A stretch of DNA of 64,000 nt, taken from NCBI RefSeq assembly GCF_013294115.1, contig NZ_JABSNP010000022.1, forward strand, positions 1-64,000, in the 5' to 3' direction. Both the position numbers and the translations under genes were made by a program. Below the pieces are notes generated by a model. The model saw only the letters and a list, made by a program, of their open reading frames with translations, was not told the origin of the DNA and made no database searches. Positions within the stretch are counted from its first letter, which is position 1. Every line of letters starts with the position of its first letter. Shown here one piece after another: positions 24,069-33,055 of the stretch. Source of the DNA: Hymenobacter caeli. Its GTDB lineage: Bacteria; Bacteroidota; Bacteroidia; Cytophagales; Hymenobacteraceae.

Positions 24069-26348
24069 ATGATGAAAACAATTTTTACCCGCCTGATTAC
24101 CATTTTTTGTTTTGCCCGCGGCGGGCCCATGGCCCTGGTGCTGGCCGGGCTGCTGGGGCTGGCGGGCCCGGCGCGGGCCACCCACATCGTGGGCGGCGAG
24201 CTGGAGCTAGAGCACGTGAGCGGCGCAACGTACATCCTGCGCATGAACCTGTACTTCGACGCCGTGAACGGCCAGCCCGGGGCCCTGGACAACGAGCTGA
24301 CGGCCAGCATTTTTGACCGCACCACCAACGCCCGCAAGCTCGACGTGGTGCTGCCCCTGACCACCAGCTCCTACGTGAACTACACCAACCCGGCCTGCAC
24401 CGTGCCCGTTCTCAGCACCCGCAAGCTGGTATACGCCCAGACCATTCAGCTGCCGGCCGGCACCTACGGCAGCCCGGGCGGCTACTACGCGGCCGTGGAG
24501 CGCTGCTGCCGCAACAACACCATCAGCAATATCGAGTTGCCATTCGCGGCGGCCCAGACGTTTTACCTGGAGTTTCCGGGCGTGGTGCGCGGGGGCCAGC
24601 CGTTCGTCGATTCCACGCCGCGCATCTTCCCGCCCCTGGCCGACTACGCCTGCCGCAACGAGCTGTTTTACTACGACTTCGGCGGCACCGACGCCGACGG
24701 CGACTCGCTGGCCTACGACCTGGTGACGCCCCTCAACGGCCACTCCAACACGGTGGTGCCCAAGCCCGCGCAGGCCGCCCCGGCCCCCTACGCCCCCATC
24801 GACTGGAAGCCCGGCCGGAGCGCCCAGGACCAGATTCCGGGCACCCCCACGCTGCAAATCGACGGCCGCACCGGCCGCCTCACCGTGCGGCCCAGCACCC
24901 TGGGCCTGTTCGTGTTCGGGGTGCGCTGCGCGGAGTACCGCCGGGGCGAGAAAATCGGCGAGTGCCGCCGCGACTTCCAGCTCATGGTGCTCAACTGCCC
25001 CGCCAACAACCCGCCCAGCGTGCTGGTGCTGCCCCAGGCCGCCGGCCACCCGGCCCCCTACCGGCCCGGCCGCGACACGCTGCGCCTGCGCCCCGGCGGC
25101 GACCATTGCTACCAGCTGCGCTTCACCGACCCCGACCCGGGCTCGACGCTCACGCTCTCGCTGCACCCGGTGAACTTCGCCGGCAACCTGCCCACCTTCG
25201 CCGCCACCGCCCCCACCACGGGCCGGGTGCACGCCGCCGGGGCCCCCGACACGCTCACGGCCACGCTGTGCTTCCCGGACTGCCTGAACTCGCGGGGCAA
25301 GGTGTTTTTGCTCGACGTGATTGTGGCCGACGACGGGTGCAGCCTGCCCCGGCGCGATACTGTGCGGGTGGCCTTCATTGCCACGCCGCCGCCCAACGGG
25401 CCGCCCGTTATCAGCAGCACGGCGGGGCCCGCCCTGCCCCTGCACGCCAGGGTGGGCGATGTGGTGAGCTTCGACCTCGTGGCCAGCGACCCCGACAACG
25501 ACGCCCTAACCCTGGCCATGACCGGGGGCGACTTCGCCCCGGCCGCCGTGGGGGCCGCCCTGGCCCAGGGCGGGGCCGGCGGCCGCGTGCAGGGCCGCTT
25601 CACGTGGCGGGTGCCGTGCGCGGCGGTGCGGGCCGCGCCGTATGTGTTCACGTTCACGGCCGCGGCCGCGCCCTGCGGCGAGCCGCAGGCGGCGGCCCTG
25701 GCCGTGCCCGTGGTGGTGGACTACGCCAACGCGGCCCCGGTGCTGGCGGCCACGCTGCCGCCCCCCCCGCCCGCCGACGGCCCGCCGCCCGTGGTGCGCC
25801 TGGCACTGGGCGGCACCTACGCCGCCACCCTGAGCGGCACCGACGCCGACCGCGACGGGCTGACGATGACGGCCACCGGCCGGGGCTTCGACCTGGCCGC
25901 GGCGGGCATGTACTTCGCGGCCCAGAACGGCACCGGCCAGGCCAGCGGCACCTTCCGCTGGGAGGCCAGCTGCGCTGCCGTGGGCCTGCCGCAGCCGCTC
26001 ATCGTAGATTTTGGCCTGGTGGACGCCACCTGCCGGCCCCTGCCCCAAACCCGCGCCGTGCGCTTCGAAGTGGCCAAGCCCGACTCGGCGGCCGTGACGC
26101 TCTACAACGTCATCACCCCCAACGGCGACGCCCAGAACGAAACCTTCCGCCTGCCCGGCCTGCCGCCCAACTTCTGCAACGCGGAATTTGCCAGCCTGAA
26201 AATTTTCAGCCGCTGGGGCCAGCAGGTGTACGAAACCGCCGACCGCGACTTCCGCTGGGGCGGCCAGGGCTCGGCGGGCCTCTACTACTACGTGGTGGCC
26301 TACACCGACGGGCGGCGCTACAAGGGCTGGCTGGAAGTGCTACGCTAA
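24069..26348 (+). CDS. large secreted protein with type B (CHU_C) sorting domain
   Basis: The 759-residue product has a signal peptide ending in ARATHIVGG, a typical start for this gliding-associated group. Beta-rich repeats carry Asp-rich turns (GTDADGDSLAYDL, VASDPDNDALTLAMTGGDF, SGTDADRDGLTMTATGRGF), resembling cadherin-like modules. The C-terminus has the CHU_C/type B signature: NVITPNGDAQNETFRLPG, LKIFSRWGQQVYE and GLYYYVVAYTDGRRYKGWL. Type B cargo is exported by the type IX system and retained on the surface or released. It is divergent from the M1 peptidase gene, with about 158 bases between them. Confidence 0.92.
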   Translation: MMKTIFTRLITIFCFARGGPMALVLAGLLGLAGPARATHIVGGELELEHVSGATYILRMNLYFDAVNGQPGALDNELTASIFDRTTNARKLDVVLPLTTSSYVNYTNPACTVPVLSTRKLVYAQTIQLPAGTYGSPGGYYAAVERCCRNNTISNIELPFAAAQTFYLEFPGVVRGGQPFVDSTPRIFPPLADYACRNELFYYDFGGTDADGDSLAYDLVTPLNGHSNTVVPKPAQAAPAPYAPIDWKPGRSAQDQIPGTPTLQIDGRTGRLTVRPSTLGLFVFGVRCAEYRRGEKIGECRRDFQLMVLNCPANNPPSVLVLPQAAGHPAPYRPGRDTLRLRPGGDHCYQLRFTDPDPGSTLTLSLHPVNFAGNLPTFAATAPTTGRVHAAGAPDTLTATLCFPDCLNSRGKVFLLDVIVADDGCSLPRRDTVRVAFIATPPPNGPPVISSTAGPALPLHARVGDVVSFDLVASDPDNDALTLAMTGGDFAPAAVGAALAQGGAGGRVQGRFTWRVPCAAVRAAPYVFTFTAAAAPCGEPQAAALAVPVVVDYANAAPVLAATLPPPPPADGPPPVVRLALGGTYAATLSGTDADRDGLTMTATGRGFDLAAAGMYFAAQNGTGQASGTFRWEASCAAVGLPQPLIVDFGLVDATCRPLPQTRAVRFEVAKPDSAAVTLYNVITPNGDAQNETFRLPGLPPNFCNAEFASLKIFSRWGQQVYETADRDFRWGGQGSAGLYYYVVAYTDGRRYKGWLEVLR

Positions 26349-26500
26349 GCCCGGGGCCACCGCAAAAACTTGGGGCATAAACTACTTGGCTCTCAGAAGG
26401 CCCGGTAGTAGCACGGCCGCGGTTAGGCCCAGGGCGCGTAACGCCGGGGCCGTTGGGCCGTTGAACGGGGGAAATCCGCCCACTTTTCCCGCCTCCGCGC

Positions 26501-27670
26501 ATGTTTTCTTCGCTTACCCGCGCCGCCCTGCTGGCGGCCTGCCTGCCCGCCGCCGCGCCGGCCTTTGCCCAAACCCGCCCCGAAACGCCGTCCAAACCCC
26601 TGGGGACCATTGTGCTGCCGGCCGCCAAGGGCCTGAAACCCGTGCGGGTGGCCGCCTTCCCCGACCAGCGCGTGACCGGCGTGACGGTGTCGCGCCAGGG
26701 CCGCATCTTCGTCAACTTCCCGCTTTGGGAAGACGGGCACCGCGAGTCGGTGGCCGAAATTGTGCCCGGCCAGGCCCCCAAGCCCTACCCCGATGCCGCC
26801 TGGAACAGCGCCGTCACCGACCCCAAAGCGCCCGCCAGCCCGGCCCAGCGCTTCGTGTGCGTGCAGAGCGTGGTGGTGGACGACCAGGACCACCTGTGGG
26901 TGCTCGACCCGGCCTCGCCCAAATTTACGGGCGTGGTGCCCGGCGGGGCCAAGCTGGTGGAAATCGACCTGGCCACCAACAAGGTGCTGCGCACCATCGT
27001 GTTTACCGACAAGGTGGCCCCCTCGAAAAGCTACCTCAACGACGTGCGCTTCGACACCAAGCGCGGCTTTGCTTACCTCACCGAGTCGGGCACCGGGGCC
27101 CTGGTGGTCCTGAACCTGAAGAGCGGCCGCGCCCGCCGCGTGCTCGAAACCCACCCCTCGGTGCACCCCGAGCCGGGCTTCGACCTGGCCGTGGACGGCT
27201 ACGTGCTGCGCGAGCCCGACGGCAAGAAACCCAACTTTCAGGTGGACGGCATCGAGCTGAGCGCCGACGGCAACACCCTGTACTACCAGGCCCTGATGGG
27301 CCGCACGATGTACCGCATCGGCACCGAGTTCCTGCGCGACAGCACCCTGAGCCCGGCCAAGCTGGCCGCCCACGTGCAGAAATTTGCCGTGCCCAGCGCC
27401 TCCGACGGCTACGGCCGCGACGCGGCCGGCAACCTGTACACGTCGGGCATCGAGGACAACAGCATCCACCGGGTGACGGCCGCCGGCAAGATCGAAACCA
27501 TTGCCCAGGGCCCGGAAATCTCCTGGCCCGACACGTTCGGCTACGGCCCGGGCAACACGCTGTACTTCACCACGTCCCAAATCCAAACTCAGGACAAGTA
27601 CCACAAGGGCAAGAGCACCCGCACCCAGCCCTACGGCCTGTGGAAGCTGGCGCTGGACCCGGCCAAGTAA
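26501..27670 (+). CDS. MRJP/yellow-like beta-propeller protein
   Basis: The 389-residue product has a signal peptide ending in PAFAQ. The body matches the major royal jelly/yellow protein family: VTGVTVSRQGRIFVNFPLW, VQSVVVDDQDHLWVLDPA, YLNDVRFDTKRGFAYLTESG, VDGIELSADGNTLYYQALMG and TSGIEDNSIHR. These mark successive propeller blades. Bacterial members are secreted. Some bind small molecules or act on sugars, but the role here is unknown. A terminator closes the unit. Confidence 0.9.
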   Translation: MFSSLTRAALLAACLPAAAPAFAQTRPETPSKPLGTIVLPAAKGLKPVRVAAFPDQRVTGVTVSRQGRIFVNFPLWEDGHRESVAEIVPGQAPKPYPDAAWNSAVTDPKAPASPAQRFVCVQSVVVDDQDHLWVLDPASPKFTGVVPGGAKLVEIDLATNKVLRTIVFTDKVAPSKSYLNDVRFDTKRGFAYLTESGTGALVVLNLKSGRARRVLETHPSVHPEPGFDLAVDGYVLREPDGKKPNFQVDGIELSADGNTLYYQALMGRTMYRIGTEFLRDSTLSPAKLAAHVQKFAVPSASDGYGRDAAGNLYTSGIEDNSIHRVTAAGKIETIAQGPEISWPDTFGYGPGNTLYFTTSQIQTQDKYHKGKSTRTQPYGLWKLALDPAK

Positions 27671-27698
27671 GCGCCGGCTGCCCCCACACTCAGCACCG

Positions 27699-27733
27699 AA
27701 ACGTCCCGCCGGAAGCCCCGGCGGGACGTTTTT
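27699..27733 (+). terminator. terminator after the MRJP-like gene
   Basis: AAACGTCCCGCC pairs with GGCGGGACGTTT and is followed by TTTT. Confidence 0.85.
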
Positions 27734-27776
27734 GTATTCAACGAACGAACTTCGGGCCGGCCCGGGCCCGCGAACC

Positions 27777-28786
27777 ATGCCTTCCCCTGCCCTGCCCGCC
27801 TGGCTGCGCGTGTTCGTGCGGCCCTACCCCAGCGCCAACAGCGTGCTGCTGCTGGCCCCCCGCCCCATCCTGGTCGACAGCGCGGGTTCGGGGCCGACGT
27901 GCCGGCCCTGGAGGCGTGGCTGCGGGCCCAGGGCGTGCCGCCCGGCGCCCTGGCGCTGGTGGCCAACACCCACTGGCACTGCGACCACGCGGGCGGCAAT
28001 TACCACCTCCAAACCCGCTACGGCACCCCCGGGGCCGCCGCCGGGCCCGACGCGGCCCGCGTCAACGCCCGGGCCCCGGACGCCTGCGCGGCCGCCTGGT
28101 TGCACCAGCCCGTGGAGCCCTACGCCGTGGCGCGCACCCTGGCCCCCGGCGACGTGCCCGACACCGGCCGGGCGCAGCTGCGGGTGCTGGCCACGCCCGG
28201 CCACACCGCCCACCACCTCAGCTTCTGGGATGCAAAAAGCGGCGTGCTGCTGGCCGGCGACCTGTTCCACGCCCACGACGCGGGCTGGCTGAACCCCTGC
28301 GACGGGCCCGCCGCGCTGCACCAAAGCCTGGCGTCGCTGGCCGCGGTGGCGGCCCTGCCGCTGCGCCTCGCCGTATCGGGCCACGGCCCGGTGCTGGCCG
28401 CCCCCGCCGCCGCGCTGGCCGCCGCCCGGCAGCGCCTCACCCGCTGGCTGGCCGAGCCCGAAGCGGCGGCGCGGCACGCGGCCAAGCGCGTTTTCGCCTA
28501 CGCGCCCATGCTCGAAGCGGGCGGCTGGGGCCCGGCCGCGTACCGGGCCTACGTGGCGGCGGCTCCCTGGCTGCGCGACGTGGCCGCCGTCTCGTTCGGC
28601 ACCACGGCGGCGGCCCTGGCCGAGCAACTCACGGCCGGTTTTCGGGCGGCGGGCGTGTTTGTGGACGGGGCCAACGGCCACTTGCAGGTCACGACGCCGC
28701 ACGTGGCCCCGGCCGCGGGCTGGGCCCGGGGGCCGGGGCGCGTGGCCGATTGGCCACCCGCCGGACCCGTAAAAATGCGCTTATGA
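27777..28786 (+). pseudogene. metallo-beta-lactamase-fold hydrolase with a frameshift
   Basis: Frame 0 from ATG 27777 encodes WLRVFVRPYPSANSVLLLAP and then ILVDS. From 27884 the match continues in another frame as GFGADVPALEAWLRAQG. Removing one CG from the CGCG at 27881-27884 restores the canonical VDSGFG. The second part keeps the active-site motifs: THWHCDHAGG (HxHxDH), ATPGHTAHHLS, LLAGDLFHAHD and VSGHGP. If the lesion is real, the first strands are lost; translation from GTG 27899 would give a 295-residue product lacking them. The family covers glyoxalase II-like and lactonase-like hydrolases. A sequencing error is also possible. Confidence 0.8.
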
Positions 28787-28793
28787 AACGGTA

Positions 28794-28833
28794 GATGACT
28801 ATTAACCAGGGGGTAAGGAGGGCCCTACTTTTG
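28794..28833 (+). promoter_or_regulatory. promoter region of the first GH5-like gene
   Basis: TACTTTTG (28826-28833) is an exact -7 element. Upstream, ATGACTATTAACCAGGG is conserved in the second copy as ATGATTATTAATCAGGG (from 30097), followed in both by AAGGA. Confidence 0.7.
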
Positions 28834-28879
28834 AGCTGCGTTTAGTTTTTTCCTCCCACCCTCCTAATCCCACCAATCC

Positions 28880-29842
28880 ATGACGGACATTCATGCAATC
28901 GTTCCCACCCGGTTAGCGGTTCGCCGCACCGCGCCCCTGCTGCTGGGCCTGGTTTTGCTGGCCGGGTGCAGCACCCGCAGCACCGACATGCCGGCCCCGC
29001 AGGCCGCCGCCGCCACGGCCGCCGACCTCACCAGCGGCCTCGGCAACGGCGTCAACTTGCAGCCCTCGTACTACAACGGCGGCAACCCCAACTTCGGCTT
29101 TTCGCTGATGAAGCAGCAGACGAAAATCAAGACCGTCCGCATCGAAATCGAGCCCGGCTACGTGAGCCAGGCCAAAAGCTGGATTTCGCAGGCCAAGTCC
29201 AACGGCTACGCCGTTATCGCCACCTACCACAAGTCGTCGGTGCTGGGCTCCGACAACACTTCCGAGCTGGCCACCGCCGGCACCTGGTGGAAGACCAACT
29301 ACAACGCGCTCGGCGGGGGCTTCACCATCAACCTGATGAACGAGTGGGGCAGCCACAACATCTCGTCCAACGCCTACGCGGCGGCCTACAACACGGCCAT
29401 CAGCTCGGTGCGCGCGGTGTACAGCGGGCCGATTATCATCGACATCCCCGGCTACGGGCAGGAAACGTCCACGGCGGCCGCGGCCGTGAAGGGCACGGGC
29501 GGCACCAAAATCAACGACACCAACATCATCCTTTCGGCCCACGTGTACCCCAACGGCTACAACCAGGGCAAGGGCCACACCCTGCAAAACTCCGACCTCG
29601 ACGACTTGGGCTCGGCCGGGCGGCCCTGCATCATCGGCGAGTTCGGCAACTCGCCGTCGGGGTCGGCCAACTGGTCGGGCATCGTGAGCTACGCCAAGTC
29701 GAAGGGCTGGACGGTGCTGGGCTGGTGCTGGAACGGCGACGGCGGCAGCATGAACATGGTGACCCCGTCGTGGTCGTCGAACGCCACGGCTACTTCGTTC
29801 TCGCTCAGCTCGTACTTCAGCACGGTGTACAACCTGCTGTAA
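28880..29842 (+). CDS. GH5-like glycoside hydrolase lipoprotein, copy 1
   Basis: The 320-residue product has a lipoprotein signal (LLLGLVLLAGCSTRS, Cys at about 30) and a cellulase-type TIM barrel. Expected GH5 residues are visible: NEWGSHN (acid/base Glu after Asn, about 154), HVYPNG (His-x-Tyr, about 218), and IIGEFGNS (nucleophile Glu, about 254). GWCWNGDG near the C-terminus fits the conserved Trp of the substrate cleft. The likely role is endo-beta-glucanase or mannanase action at the cell surface. A close homologue follows in tandem, and a terminator separates the two, so they are transcribed independently. Confidence 0.85.
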   Translation: MTDIHAIVPTRLAVRRTAPLLLGLVLLAGCSTRSTDMPAPQAAAATAADLTSGLGNGVNLQPSYYNGGNPNFGFSLMKQQTKIKTVRIEIEPGYVSQAKSWISQAKSNGYAVIATYHKSSVLGSDNTSELATAGTWWKTNYNALGGGFTINLMNEWGSHNISSNAYAAAYNTAISSVRAVYSGPIIIDIPGYGQETSTAAAAVKGTGGTKINDTNIILSAHVYPNGYNQGKGHTLQNSDLDDLGSAGRPCIIGEFGNSPSGSANWSGIVSYAKSKGWTVLGWCWNGDGGSMNMVTPSWSSNATATSFSLSSYFSTVYNLL

Positions 29843-29863
29843 GCGGCCGCTGCTGATTGTTAG

Positions 29864-29893
29864 AAAAGCCCCCTGGCAGCAGGGGGCTTTTTT
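29864..29893 (+). terminator. terminator between the GH5-like copies
   Basis: AAAAGCCCCCTG pairs with CAGGGGGCTTTT, followed by further T. In the rest of the gap to 30096 I see only a GC-rich stretch and no gene. Confidence 0.85.
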
Positions 29894-30096
29894 GCGCAAA
29901 ACGGCGCGGTTTCCCGTTTTCGTCGGGGCCGCCAAAAGGAAAGGCTTGGGCCGCCCCCGCGCCGGAAGCCGCGCGTGCCGACCCAGCGCCCGGGCTCCGC
30001 ACCAAAGACCGCGCCCCGCCGCCGCGCCCAAGGCCCCGGCTGGTTCATCGGCGCGCGGCCCGCCAAGCCGGTGCAAACCGGACTATAAATAGGCAA

Positions 30097-30135
30097 ATGA
30101 TTATTAATCAGGGAAGGAATAAAGATTTACTTTTA
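30097..30135 (+). promoter_or_regulatory. promoter region of the second GH5-like gene
   Basis: TACTTTTA (30128-30135) differs at one base from the -7 element. The upstream ATGATTATTAATCAGGG matches the region before copy 1, so the duplication included the promoter. Confidence 0.6.
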
Positions 30136-30179
30136 ATCCTCCTTTGGTTTCTTTCCATCCACCCTTCACCCTCCTACCC

Positions 30180-31139
30180 ATGACGAATTCCCGTGCAATC
30201 GTTTCTGTACTCGCCGCCGGCCGCCGCGCCGCGCCCTTGCTTCTGGGCCTGGCCCTGCTCAGCGGCTGCAGCTCGCACAACGACGAAGTGCCGACCCCGC
30301 AGGCCGCCGCCGCGGCCGACCTCACCAACAACCTGGGCAACGGCGTCAACCTCCAGCCCTCGTACTACAACAACGGCAACCCCAATTTTGCCTGGTCGCT
30401 GATGAAGCAGCAGACCAAAATCAAAACGCTGCGGATCGAAATCGACCCCAGCCGGGTGGGGGCCAGCACCGCGGCCAACTGGATTTCCCAGGCCCGGTCC
30501 AACGGCTACACGAACCTGATTTGCACGTACCACTACTACGGCGGCTCCGACAAAGCGAGCGACCTGATGACGGCCGCCAACTGGTGGAAAGCCAACTACC
30601 GGGCCCTGGGCGGCAACTTCACCATCAACTTGTGCAACGAGTGGGGCAGCCACAACATCACGCCGAGCGCCTACGCGGCGGCTTACAACAGCGCCATCAG
30701 CACCGTGCGGCAGGTGTACAGCGGGCCCATCGTCGTCGACATCCCCGGCTACGGGCAGGAGACGGCCACGGCCGCGGCGGCCGTGAAGGGCACGGGCGGC
30801 ACGAAAATCAACGACACCAACATCATTTTGTCGGTGCACGTGTACCCCAACGGCTACAACCAAGCCAAGGGCCACAACTTGCAAAGCGCCGACCTCGACG
30901 ATTTGGGCTCGGCCGGCCGCCCGTGCATCGTCGGCGAGTTCGGCAACACGCCCTCCGGCTCCGTGGACTGGCAAGGCGTGGTGAACCACGCCAAGTCGAA
31001 GGGCTGGACCGTGCTGGGTTGGGCCTGGAACGGCGACGGCCTTGGCATGAACATGGTGAGCCCCGCCTGGTCGTCGAACGCGACGGCCACCTCGTTCACG
31101 CTCAGCTCGTACTTCAGCACGGTGTACAACCTGCTGTAG
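30180..31139 (+). CDS. GH5-like glycoside hydrolase lipoprotein, copy 2
   Basis: The 319-residue paralogue of the preceding gene is nearly collinear with it. It starts at ATG 30180 with lipobox LLSGC. Catalytic motifs are retained: NEWGSHN, HVYPNG and IVGEFGNT. Long blocks are identical to copy 1 (for example KGTGGTKINDTNIILS and the last eight residues STVYNLL with its preceding F), while the region around 95-125 differs most (CTYHYYGGSDKAS against ATYHKSSVLGSDN). That area lies near the substrate cleft in GH5 enzymes, so substrate preference may differ. Confidence 0.85.
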   Translation: MTNSRAIVSVLAAGRRAAPLLLGLALLSGCSSHNDEVPTPQAAAAADLTNNLGNGVNLQPSYYNNGNPNFAWSLMKQQTKIKTLRIEIDPSRVGASTAANWISQARSNGYTNLICTYHYYGGSDKASDLMTAANWWKANYRALGGNFTINLCNEWGSHNITPSAYAAAYNSAISTVRQVYSGPIVVDIPGYGQETATAAAAVKGTGGTKINDTNIILSVHVYPNGYNQAKGHNLQSADLDDLGSAGRPCIVGEFGNTPSGSVDWQGVVNHAKSKGWTVLGWAWNGDGLGMNMVSPAWSSNATATSFTLSSYFSTVYNLL

Positions 31140-31141
31140 CC

Positions 31142-31217
31142 GCGGCGCCGGCCGGGCCCCGTAAAAAAAGCTCCCCGTGGCCGGGGAGCTTTTTTTACGG
31201 GGCCCGGCCGGCGCCGC
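31142..31217. terminator. 36-bp perfect inverted repeat, bidirectional terminator
   Basis: Arms 31142-31177 and 31182-31217 are perfectly complementary around the loop TGGC. The inner stem CTCCCCG/CGGGGAG with A7/T7 tracts is a classic bidirectional terminator. A further GC-rich stem (GCGGCGCCGGCCGGGCCCC) lies outside the A/T tracts. It separates the GH5-like and cytochrome oxidase genes. Confidence 0.92.
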
Positions 31218-31231
31218 TTCGCGGGCCTAAC

Positions 31232-31876
31232 CTAGTAAAAGAAAAGGAACACCCCGAACAAGAGCACCCACAGCGCGTCGACGAAGTGCCAATAGGTGCC
31301 CAGGGCCCGCAGCTGGCGCAGGTGGTAGGGGTTGCGGATGAATACGAGCTGGCGCACGGCGTCGCGGTCGGCGTGCAGTACGCGCAGGGCCAGGGCCAGC
31401 AGGTACAGCATGCCGCCGAGCAAGTGGGCCACGTGCAGGGCCGAAATCAGGTAGATGTAGGTGCCGCTGGCCTTGCCCCGGAAGGGCGCGTACTGCTGCA
31501 GCTCGTGCCAGCCCAGCGCCTGGAGCCCGGCAAATACGGCCCCCAGCAGCAGCGTGGCCAGCAGGCACCGGCCCAGGGTGGCGAGGTCGTCGCGGGCGTA
31601 GAGGCGCGGGGCCTGCGCCACGGTGTAGCTGCTGACGAGCAGCACGATGGTGCTCAGCGAGAAGTACTTCGGGAACGGGTGCGGGCTGGTGGGGGCCCCG
31701 CTGGCCAGGCGCGTGCTGATGTAGAGCACCACCAGGATGGTGAACATGATGGTGACGGCCAGCAGCGCCAGGTACAGGACCATCAGCAGCGGGGGCAGCC
31801 GCTCGATGCGGGCAAAGGCCGACGCGGGCGGGCGGGTCCCCACTTGTTTGTTGCGGTCGTAGTCGGAATTCCTCAT
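31232..31876 (-). CDS. cytochrome c oxidase subunit III-like protein
   Basis: The 214-residue product starts at ATG 31876 (MRNSDYDRNK); an alternative is 10 codons upstream. Five hydrophobic helices are seen. Heme-copper oxidase subunit III motifs occur in YLISALHVAHLLGGMLYLL and in the C-terminal ALGTYWHFVDALWVLLFGV. It is an integral inner-membrane protein of the terminal oxidase. No subunit I, II or IV gene lies next to it, so it is an orphan or an extra copy. Confidence 0.9.
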   Translation of the reverse strand: MRNSDYDRNKQVGTRPPASAFARIERLPPLLMVLYLALLAVTIMFTILVVLYISTRLASGAPTSPHPFPKYFSLSTIVLLVSSYTVAQAPRLYARDDLATLGRCLLATLLLGAVFAGLQALGWHELQQYAPFRGKASGTYIYLISALHVAHLLGGMLYLLALALRVLHADRDAVRQLVFIRNPYHLRQLRALGTYWHFVDALWVLLFGVFLFFY

Positions 31877-31944
31877 GAACGGGGGCGCGAGAAGTGCAGT
31901 ATCCAAACCAAACGGAGCGGCTTTGGTTCCGGCCGGGGCCGGGC

Positions 31945-32542
31945 CTAACGGAAGAAAGAGCCCAGCTTGCCCAACACTGCATTCAGGGTGATTTTGGGGC
32001 CGGTGCGGCCGGGCAGGCCGAAGGTGACGTAGGTTTTGCCGCCCACCCGCAGGTCGAGCACCAGGCCCAGGCGCTGGCCCAGCTCGTGGAGCTGCTGCAA
32101 AGGGTCGGGGCCGGCGCTTTTGGGCGGCTTGGGGGCCCCGGGCGGGCGCGGCGGCCCGGCCGTCAGCGCGTCGAGCACCTGCTGGCTGGGCACATTTAAA
32201 ATCAGGTACGCGCCGGAGCCGGCCAGCTGCAAGGGCTGCCCGTTCCAGGTGAGGACCAGCTGGGCCTCTACCTCGAGGCCGCTAGCCAAGGGGCTGCGGG
32301 TGGCCGCTGGGCGCGGGCGGGTCGATGCGCAGGGCGGCGGCGGGGGCCGGCTGGGCGGCCGGCGCGGCGTCGCCCCTGGTGCGGATGCGCAGCGAGCCGT
32401 TGAGGCGGTAGGTGCCGGGCGTGCCGTTGGGGTTGGGCACTTGCAGCTCCACTTGGTCGAAAGCCAGGTTCAGCTCGACGCCGCCGGAGAGTTTGGAGAG
32501 CAGCGACGCGGCGGTGTCGGCCCAGGAAGGGGAATCGGGCAT
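31945..32542 (-). pseudogene. hypothetical protein, apparently split by a 1-nt insertion
   Basis: The N-terminal part runs from ATG 32542 (MPDSPSWADTAASLLSKLSG, then LAFDQVELQVPNPNGTPGTYRLNG-like beta strands) to a TAG at 32284-32282. The C-terminal part continues in the +1-shifted frame from LASGLEVEAQLVLTWNG to LGKLGSFFR. Dropping one base from the G4 at 32290-32293 joins them into about 198 residues. Alternatively these are two translationally coupled ORFs, since a TTG at 32289 overlaps the stop. No family is recognised, and the pattern of paired strands suggests one beta-sheet protein. Confidence 0.55.
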
Positions 32543-32601
32543 GGGTTCGGGGATTGGGTGGTGCGGGGGCGCAAAGTACCGCTACCAACAATTAAAACGA
32601 C

Positions 32602-32946
32602 TTATTTAACAAATTTACAATTGATGATTTTACCGGTTTTGGGGTCAAGTATGCAACAGAAACAATCCCAGGTGGTGACTTTCAACGATTGTCCATCACC
32701 AGCAAAGCCGGTGAAAAAGTCGCCGGGCCGCCGTTCCTCCGCAATCCACAAACGTTCCCCGTGGGCATCGTAAGCGTAAAGATTACGGATTGAGTTCTTC
32801 TGAGGAAACTGCATCCAGTCGTAGATAACCAGCAGGGTATCGCCAAACTGAAAGGTACGGAGTGCATTGAATTCCACGCGGCAAGATATCGTGCGTTCGC
32901 CAGCAGTGATTAACTGCCGCAATCCAAGCAACAATTTTGCGGTCAT
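32602..32946 (-). CDS. AT-rich hypothetical protein
   Basis: The 114-residue soluble protein has a beta-rich pattern (EFNALRTFQFGDTLLVIYDW, NLYAYDAHGERLWIAEE, then CCILDPKTGKIINCKF) suggesting repeated strand-turn units. It is much AT-richer than its neighbours and has no signal peptide. The start at 32946 is the first ATG in frame; its upstream region overlaps the leader of the divergent HMG-CoA lyase gene. No family is recognised. An immunity-type role is possible but unsupported. Confidence 0.65.
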   Translation of the reverse strand: MTAKLLLGLRQLITAGERTISCRVEFNALRTFQFGDTLLVIYDWMQFPQKNSIRNLYAYDAHGERLWIAEERRPGDFFTGFAGDGQSLKVTTWDCFCCILDPKTGKIINCKFVK

Positions 32947-33017
32947 CCGGCTTCAAAACTCTGCGTTCGGGGCCCTGACCCAAGCCCCTAGCCGCCCAGC
33001 ACGGCCGCCTGGCCCGC

Positions 33018-33025
33018 TACCTTTG
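33018..33025 (+). promoter_or_regulatory. promoter of the HMG-CoA lyase gene
   Basis: TACCTTTG is an exact -7 element 30 bases upstream of ATG 33056. Confidence 0.65.
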
Positions 33026-33055
33026 GGCCCCGCTCACCCGCCCTTTCTGCCGTCC

